NCBI GenBank assembly: GCA_900546915.1
Contig: UREY01000035.1
Location: 1 to 16,650 of the forward strand
From: an uncultured Eubacteriales bacterium
Lineage (GTDB): Bacteria; Bacillota; Clostridia; Oscillospirales; Oscillospiraceae
Direction of reading: 5' to 3'
Length of the DNA: 16,650 nt
Below, piece after piece: positions 13,000 to 16,650 of this stretch; positions within the stretch are counted from its first letter, which is position 1; every line of letters begins with the position of its first letter. The notes beneath the pieces were generated by a model. The model did no database searches and was not told the DNA's origin. It worked only from the letters and a program-made list of their open reading frames with translations. Position numbers and translations under genes: made by a program.

Positions 13000-13027
13000 C
13001 CCACAGGCGGCTTCTGCCGCCTGTGGG
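13000..13027 (+). terminator. Perfect 12-bp hairpin after pckA
   Basis: CCCACAGGCGGC (13000-13011) pairs perfectly with GCCGCCTGTGGG (13016-13027) around TTCT. It starts 12 bases after the pckA stop. TAAG, not a T-run, follows, so it may protect the pckA mRNA end or cause only partial termination before oadA. Confidence 0.6.
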
Positions 13028-13123
13028 TAAGCCGGTGGGGCGGTTGGAGAAGGCTCGGCGGCACAGCTTGCGCCTGAAGAAAATAGCCCCTGCCGGAAGG
13101 CCTCTGCGACGCATGGAATGCAA

Positions 13124-13219
13124 GTCTGCGGGGAAGGGCCGTGCGTCTGCCCATACCCGGCAGCTGTGCGGCCATTTCCCGCAGACGATTTATTGCAAAA
13201 TTGAACCGCAAGTGCGGTT
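13124..13219 (+). promoter_or_regulatory. Structured leader upstream of oadA
   Basis: GTCTGCGGGGAA (13124-13135) pairs with TTTCCCGCAGAC (13175-13186), with one G-T. After one mismatch GGCCG (13137-13141) pairs with CGGCC (13169-13173). CTGCC (13147-13151) and GGCAG (13159-13163) form the tip. A second hairpin, AACCGC/GCGGTT (13204-13219), sits just before the GGAGG site (13224-13228). No convincing promoter was found in the gap, so the leader may be part of a pckA read-through RNA. Confidence 0.5.
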
Positions 13220-13237
13220 ACATGGAGGTTTTGCCTT

Positions 13238-14641
13238 ATGGCACAAAATGGAAAACAGAAGGCTCCAAAGGTCCAGTTTGTGGAGACGGTCCTGCGGGAT
13301 GCCAACCAGTCCCTCATTGCCACCCGGTTGCCTTACAGCAAGTTTGAGGACATTCTGCCTACGATGGACCGGGCGGGCTATTACGCCTGTGAATGCTGGG
13401 GCGGCGCGACCTTTGACGTCTGCCTGCGTTATTTGCAGGAGGATCCCTGGGAGCGGCTGAGGAAGATCCGGGCGAAGATGCCCAACACCAAGCTGCAAAT
13501 GCTGCTCCGCGGTCAGAATGTTCTGGGCTATTCTCACTATCCGGATGATTTTGTCCGGATGTTTGTCCGGAAATCCGTGGAAAACGGGATTGATATCATC
13601 CGCATTTTTGATGCCCTGAACGATGTAAACAATATGAAGGTCGCCATTGAGGAGACCGTGAAAGCCGGGGCGATTGCTTCCGGCACCATCTCCTATACCA
13701 CCAGCCCTGTTCACACCCAGGCCAATTATGTCAAGATGGTCAAGGAGCTGAAGGCTATGGGGGTTGCCACCATCTGCATCAAGGATATGGCCGGAATCAT
13801 GGGCCCCAAGGAGGCCTATGACCTGGTGTCTGCCATCAAGGATGCGGTGGACTTGCCCGTGGACCTGCACACCCATTCTACCACGGGCCTTGCCTTCATG
13901 ACATACCTGAAGGCGGTGGAAGCCGGTGTGGACATCATCGACACCGCCATTTCTCCCTTCTCCGGCGGTACCTCTCAGCCTGCCACAGAGACGCTGGTCT
14001 ATGCGCTGCGGCAGCTGGGCTACGGGTGCGATTTGGACGATCAGGCGCTGAAAGCCATTGCCGATTACTTCAAGCCCATTCGCGACGGCTACATAAAAGA
14101 CGGCACCCTGATGCCCAAGTCCATGGTGACGGATACCCAGTGCTTGAGCTATCAGGTCCCCGGCGGTATGATTTCCAACCTGCTGAGCCAGCTGAAAATG
14201 ATGAACGCCTTGGACCGTTTCGACGAGGCTCTGGTGGAGACGCCCAAGGTCCGGAAAGACATGGGCTATCCGCCTCTGGTGACGCCCACCAGTCAGATGG
14301 TGGGTGTGCAGGCAGTGCGGAACGTGTTGGATGGGGAGCGCTACCGGAACGTGTCCAAGGAGATCAAGGCCTACTGCCGGGGCGAGTACGGCAAGACGCC
14401 CGCTCCCATTGATCCGGAGGTGCGGAAAAAGATTCTGGGTGATGAGAAGCCCCTCACCGGACGCTACGCCGACACATTGGAGCCGATTTTCCAGAAGACG
14501 AAAAAGGAACTGAAGGGCATTGCGCGCAGCGACGAGGATGTGCTGAGCTATATTGCCTTCCCCCAGCTGGCTGAGAAGTTCTTTGCCGAACGCAAGGCCC
14601 GGGAGGAGAATGAGGCCACGTACACCATCGAGGCGCTCTAA
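13238..14641 (+). CDS. oadA: Oxaloacetate decarboxylase alpha subunit (carboxyltransferase only)
   Basis: This 467-residue cytoplasmic subunit transfers the carboxyl group from oxaloacetate to biotin, giving pyruvate. It has the TIM-barrel carboxyltransferase fold of the OadA/transcarboxylase 5S/pyruvate carboxylase family. Visible residues are the metal ligands D21 (LRDANQSL), H211 and H213 (DLHTHS), and the carbamylated lysine K182 (CIKDMAG). MLLRGQNVLGY (about 88-98) is also typical. Residues about 290-460 form the PYC_OADA helical domain. There is no C-terminal biotinyl domain, which is encoded separately at 14996; classical Klebsiella OadA is fused and about 590 residues. ATG 13238 follows GGAGG by nine bases. 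The alternative, transcarboxylase 5S, is less likely because a gamma-like anchor, biotin carrier and Na+ pump follow directly. Confidence 0.93.
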   Translation: MAQNGKQKAPKVQFVETVLRDANQSLIATRLPYSKFEDILPTMDRAGYYACECWGGATFDVCLRYLQEDPWERLRKIRAKMPNTKLQMLLRGQNVLGYSHYPDDFVRMFVRKSVENGIDIIRIFDALNDVNNMKVAIEETVKAGAIASGTISYTTSPVHTQANYVKMVKELKAMGVATICIKDMAGIMGPKEAYDLVSAIKDAVDLPVDLHTHSTTGLAFMTYLKAVEAGVDIIDTAISPFSGGTSQPATETLVYALRQLGYGCDLDDQALKAIADYFKPIRDGYIKDGTLMPKSMVTDTQCLSYQVPGGMISNLLSQLKMMNALDRFDEALVETPKVRKDMGYPPLVTPTSQMVGVQAVRNVLDGERYRNVSKEIKAYCRGEYGKTPAPIDPEVRKKILGDEKPLTGRYADTLEPIFQKTKKELKGIARSDEDVLSYIAFPQLAEKFFAERKAREENEATYTIEAL

Positions 14642-14654
14642 GGAGGGACGGTCC

Positions 14655-14993
14655 ATGGTATTGACGGATGTGATTTCTTCCATTGGAGAGGCAGGTCTGG
14701 CTGCCGTCACGGGCTATCTGGTGGTGTTTTTCGGAATCGCGCTGCTGATGGCCGTCATGGCAATTATGGGGAAGGTGATGCAATCGGCGCAAAAAAAGCA
14801 GGAGCCGGCTTTGGAGTCCGCTCCCGCAGCTGCGCCGGTACAGAGCTGCCTCGCAGCGCCGGGCTCTGCCGGTAAGCTGAAGCTATATAATACCGATCCC
14901 AAAACGGCTGCGATGCTCATGGCCATTGTGGCCGACCGGATGGGGAAACCGGTCAACGAGCTCCGCTTCATTTCCATTAAGGAGGTTTCGTAG
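14655..14993 (+). CDS. OadG-type gamma/delta subunit of Na+-pump decarboxylase
   Basis: This 112-residue protein is the small membrane anchor that links the carboxyltransferase to the pump. A single membrane helix spans about 16-39 (GYLVVFFGIALLMAVMAIMG). An alanine/proline-rich linker (about 50-75) is followed by a conserved-looking soluble tail (AAMLMAIVADRMGKPVNELR) resembling those of OadG and methylmalonyl-CoA decarboxylase delta subunits. The start is ATG 14655, seven bases after AGGAGGG (14641-14647); the gap from the oadA stop is 13 bases, so translation is coupled. Part of the linker (about residues 60-73, with an odd VQSC) is encoded by a palindromic repeat that also appears at 9346-9416, suggesting repeat insertion in the frame. 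Confidence 0.85.
   Translation: MVLTDVISSIGEAGLAAVTGYLVVFFGIALLMAVMAIMGKVMQSAQKKQEPALESAPAAAPVQSCLAAPGSAGKLKLYNTDPKTAAMLMAIVADRMGKPVNELRFISIKEVS
14834..14872. repeat. Palindromic repeat inside oadG
   Basis: CCGG-TA-CAGAGC (14835-14846) is complementary to GCTCTG-CCGG (14863-14872), and GCTGC-CTC-GCAGC (14845-14857) forms a nested hairpin. The 13 bases GCCGGTACAGAGC (14834-14846) are identical to 9349-9361 in the intergenic foldback. Confidence 0.55.
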
Positions 14994-14995
14994 AG

Positions 14996-15388
14996 ATGAA
15001 ATATAAGGTTACCCTCAACGGCCGCACCTATGAGGTGGAGGTCGAGGCCGGAAAGGCGATGCTGGTGGACGAATATGAGGCTTATGCTCCTGCGCCTGCC
15101 GCTCCGGCAGCGCCGGCTGCCGCCCCCGCCGCTCCGGCTGCTCCAGCGGCTTCCCCTGCCGCCGCGCTGGCTGCCGGCGAGGTGGTGAAGGCGCCGATGC
15201 CCGGCGTCGTTTTGAAGGTTCAGGTTCAGCAGGGACAGGCAGTCAAAGCCGGTCAGGTATTGATCATTCTGGAGGCAATGAAGATGGAAAATGAAATTGT
15301 TGCCCCCAAGGACGGTACTGTCGCCCAAATTGTAGCGGCCAAAGGCGCCACGGTGGAGTCGGGCGCGCCTCTGGTTGTTCTGGCGTAG
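14996..15388 (+). CDS. Biotin carboxyl carrier subunit of decarboxylase
   Basis: This 130-residue biotin carrier moves the carboxyl group from the alpha subunit to the beta pump. The N-terminal strand part is MKYKVTLNGRTYEVEVE. A flexible alanine/proline linker spans about residues 30-60. Residues about 62-130 are the biotinyl-lipoyl domain, with the biotinylation motif EAMKMEN and target lysine K96. Such stand-alone carriers are usual in methylmalonyl-CoA and glutaconyl-CoA decarboxylases (MmdC/GcdC); here it is paired with an OadA-type carboxyltransferase. AAGGAGG (14979-14985), inside the end of the preceding gene, lies ten bases before ATG 14996. The linker DNA is GCx-CCx repetitive. Confidence 0.92.
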   Translation: MKYKVTLNGRTYEVEVEAGKAMLVDEYEAYAPAPAAPAAPAAAPAAPAAPAASPAAALAAGEVVKAPMPGVVLKVQVQQGQAVKAGQVLIILEAMKMENEIVAPKDGTVAQIVAAKGATVESGAPLVVLA

Positions 15389-15400
15389 GGGGGACGACCC

Positions 15401-16612
15401 ATGCTTGCATTTCATATTGGGCAAACGCTGCAGCGCCTCTGGAATGACTCAGGCGTCAACGCTTTTTTTGTCGGCGACGGCTGGAAAAGCCTGGTCATGA
15501 TTGTCATTGCTTGTGTGCTTCTGTACTTAGGTATTGTAAAGAAATTTGAACCCCTATTGCTGGTGGGCATTGCCTTTGGCTGTCTGCTGAGCAATCTTCC
15601 CTTGGGAGGCCTGTACCACCAGGAGCTGTGGGACGATTTTATGAATGAGGGCAGTGCGTTCTACCACAGCTACGGCCATGTGCTGGCGGAGGGCGGCTTG
15701 CTGGACTTTTTCTACATCGGCGTCAAAACCAGCCTGTATCCCTGCCTGATTTTCCTGGGCGTGGGCGCTATGACGGACTTCGGCCCGCTGCTTTCCAATC
15801 CCAAGAGCATGCTGATGGGCGCTGCGGCTCAGTTGGGCGTCTTTGTGGCGTTTTTCCTGGCCATTTGCATCGGCTTTACCGGCCCGGAAGCGGCTTCCAT
15901 CGGCATCATCGGTGGAGCCGACGGCCCCACCGCCATCTTCCTGACGATGCAGCTGGCCCCCCATCTGCTGGGCCCCATTGCCATCGCGGCTTACTCCTAT
16001 ATGGCATTGATTCCTCTGATTCAGCCGCCGTTTATGAAGCTGCTTACCACAGGCAAGGAGCGCCGAGTGGTGATGAAGCAGGCTCGGGAAGTCAGCAAAA
16101 CCGAGAAAATCATCTTCCCCATTGTGGTTACGGTATTTGTGTCGATCCTGTTGCCCTCCACAGCTCCGCTGATCGGCTGTCTTATGCTGGGCAACCTGTT
16201 CCGGGAATGCGGCGTGACCGCACGGCTGTCGGACACGGTGCAGAATGCGCTCATGAACATCGTCACCATTATGCTCTCTACCTCCGTGGGCGCTACGATG
16301 GTCGGCGCGTCCTTCCTGAATCTCAATACGCTGAAGATCATTGCCCTGGGCGTATTTGCCTTCGCACTGTCCACCATCGGCGGCTTGCTGATGGGTAAGG
16401 TTCTGTACGTGGTGACCAAGGGGAAGGTCAACCCGCTGATTGGCTCTGCCGGCGTATCTGCGGTTCCGATGGCTGCCCGCGTCAGCCAGGATGTGGGCCG
16501 GAAATACAACCCCACCAATTATCTGCTGATGCATGCCATGGGCCCCAATGTGGCAGGCGTCATCGGCTCCGCCATTGCGGCAGGCTTCCTGCTGTCTGTG
16601 TTCGGCGGTTAA
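15401..16612 (+). CDS. oadB: Na+-translocating decarboxylase beta subunit
   Basis: This 403-residue integral membrane protein decarboxylates carboxybiotin and exports Na+. It is strongly hydrophobic throughout, with about ten or more predicted spans. The family core GIIGGADGPTAIF holds D174, equivalent to the Na+-binding aspartate of the Klebsiella pump, with a second conserved region NALMNIVTIMLSTSVGATM near residue 290 and GSAGVSAVPMAARVSQ near 350. GAMTDFGPLL and NPTNYLLMHAMGPNVAGVIG are also typical. ATG 15401 follows a G-rich site (AGGGGGGA) that lacks the GGAGG core, so initiation may depend on coupling to the carrier gene 12 bases upstream. It is the last gene in the window; no clear terminator is seen in the remaining 38 bases. 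Confidence 0.94.
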   Translation: MLAFHIGQTLQRLWNDSGVNAFFVGDGWKSLVMIVIACVLLYLGIVKKFEPLLLVGIAFGCLLSNLPLGGLYHQELWDDFMNEGSAFYHSYGHVLAEGGLLDFFYIGVKTSLYPCLIFLGVGAMTDFGPLLSNPKSMLMGAAAQLGVFVAFFLAICIGFTGPEAASIGIIGGADGPTAIFLTMQLAPHLLGPIAIAAYSYMALIPLIQPPFMKLLTTGKERRVVMKQAREVSKTEKIIFPIVVTVFVSILLPSTAPLIGCLMLGNLFRECGVTARLSDTVQNALMNIVTIMLSTSVGATMVGASFLNLNTLKIIALGVFAFALSTIGGLLMGKVLYVVTKGKVNPLIGSAGVSAVPMAARVSQDVGRKYNPTNYLLMHAMGPNVAGVIGSAIAAGFLLSVFGG

Positions 16613-16650
16613 GCGCTTGCCTCGCGGCAGGGGTATGACGAATTCGGGGG

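Noticed and set aside
11365..13323. Very long open frame (652 codons) antisense to pckA
   Set aside because: It is the shadow of a G/C-third-position gene; no ribosome binding site or family resemblance, and pckA on the other strand is certain.
13190..14710. 506-codon open frame antisense to oadA
   Set aside because: Same effect of codon bias opposite oadA. The protein is rich in His/Gly/Gln with no recognisable domain.
15085..15165. GCx-CCx short tandem repeats
   Set aside because: They encode the Ala/Pro linker normal for biotin carriers; not a separate element.
15554..16534. Long open frame antisense to oadB
   Set aside because: A His/Gln-rich translation, typical for the complement of a membrane-protein gene.
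14996..16612. Glutaconyl-CoA or methylmalonyl-CoA decarboxylase
   Set aside because: The carrier resembles those systems, but the adjacent alpha subunit is the TIM-barrel OadA type, not the crotonase-like acyl-CoA carboxyltransferase.
16613..16650. Possible terminator after oadB
   Set aside because: Only a four-pair TGCC/GGCA stem without a T-run is visible before the window ends.

Overview
The window looks like chromosomal DNA from an anaerobic, gut-type Firmicute of the class Clostridia, most likely in the Oscillospiraceae/Flavonifractor-Intestinimonas neighbourhood. This is an inference from gene content and style: G+C-rich coding sequence with strong AGGAGG ribosome binding sites, DegV, DUF1836, an XRE-LiaF-like membrane regulator, ATP-dependent PEP carboxykinase, and a sodium-pumping decarboxylase with a separate biotin carrier gene. 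No rRNA, tRNA or CRISPR array was seen.

Positions 1-1450 are visibly more A+T-rich and look like the scar of an accessory element. Two diverged copies of the same small XRE-type repressor gene (145-495 and 1139-1450), each with its own copy of the promoter and ribosome binding site, flank a decayed tyrosine-recombinase fragment on the opposite strand (about 439-670) and a very long perfect hairpin (846-895). The first repressor copy has lost its natural C-terminus and runs into the recombinase remnant. An unrecognised 201-residue protein follows (1552-2157), then about 320 bases with no gene but with two strong stem-loops.

Positions 2480-5254 carry an HTH/four-helix membrane/LiaF-like regulator (+), a DUF1836 protein (-) and a DegV-family lipid-binding protein (+); the last two are divergent with good promoters. 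A bidirectional terminator separates the first two. Positions 5303-9344 carry adenine deaminase (-), diverging from a tight three-gene operon: short-chain dehydrogenase, CYTH-domain protein and DEDDh exonuclease. Between that operon and the convergent rlmA-like 23S rRNA methyltransferase (9468-10277, -) lies a 71-nt foldback; related sequence recurs inside oadG. An exported polysaccharide deacetylase (10367-11083, +) diverges from rlmA and ends at a good terminator.

Positions 11380-16612 form a metabolic block on the + strand: pckA, oxaloacetate decarboxylase alpha (carboxyltransferase only), a gamma-like membrane anchor, a separate biotin carrier and the beta Na+ pump. Together these interconvert PEP and oxaloacetate with ATP and decarboxylate oxaloacetate to pyruvate while exporting Na+. 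The 250-nt gap between pckA and oadA holds several strong RNA stem-loops. I see no clearly new biological system. The best leads are the repressor duplication around a dead recombinase, the structured pckA-oadA spacer, and the palindromic repeat shared by an intergenic region and the oadG coding sequence.
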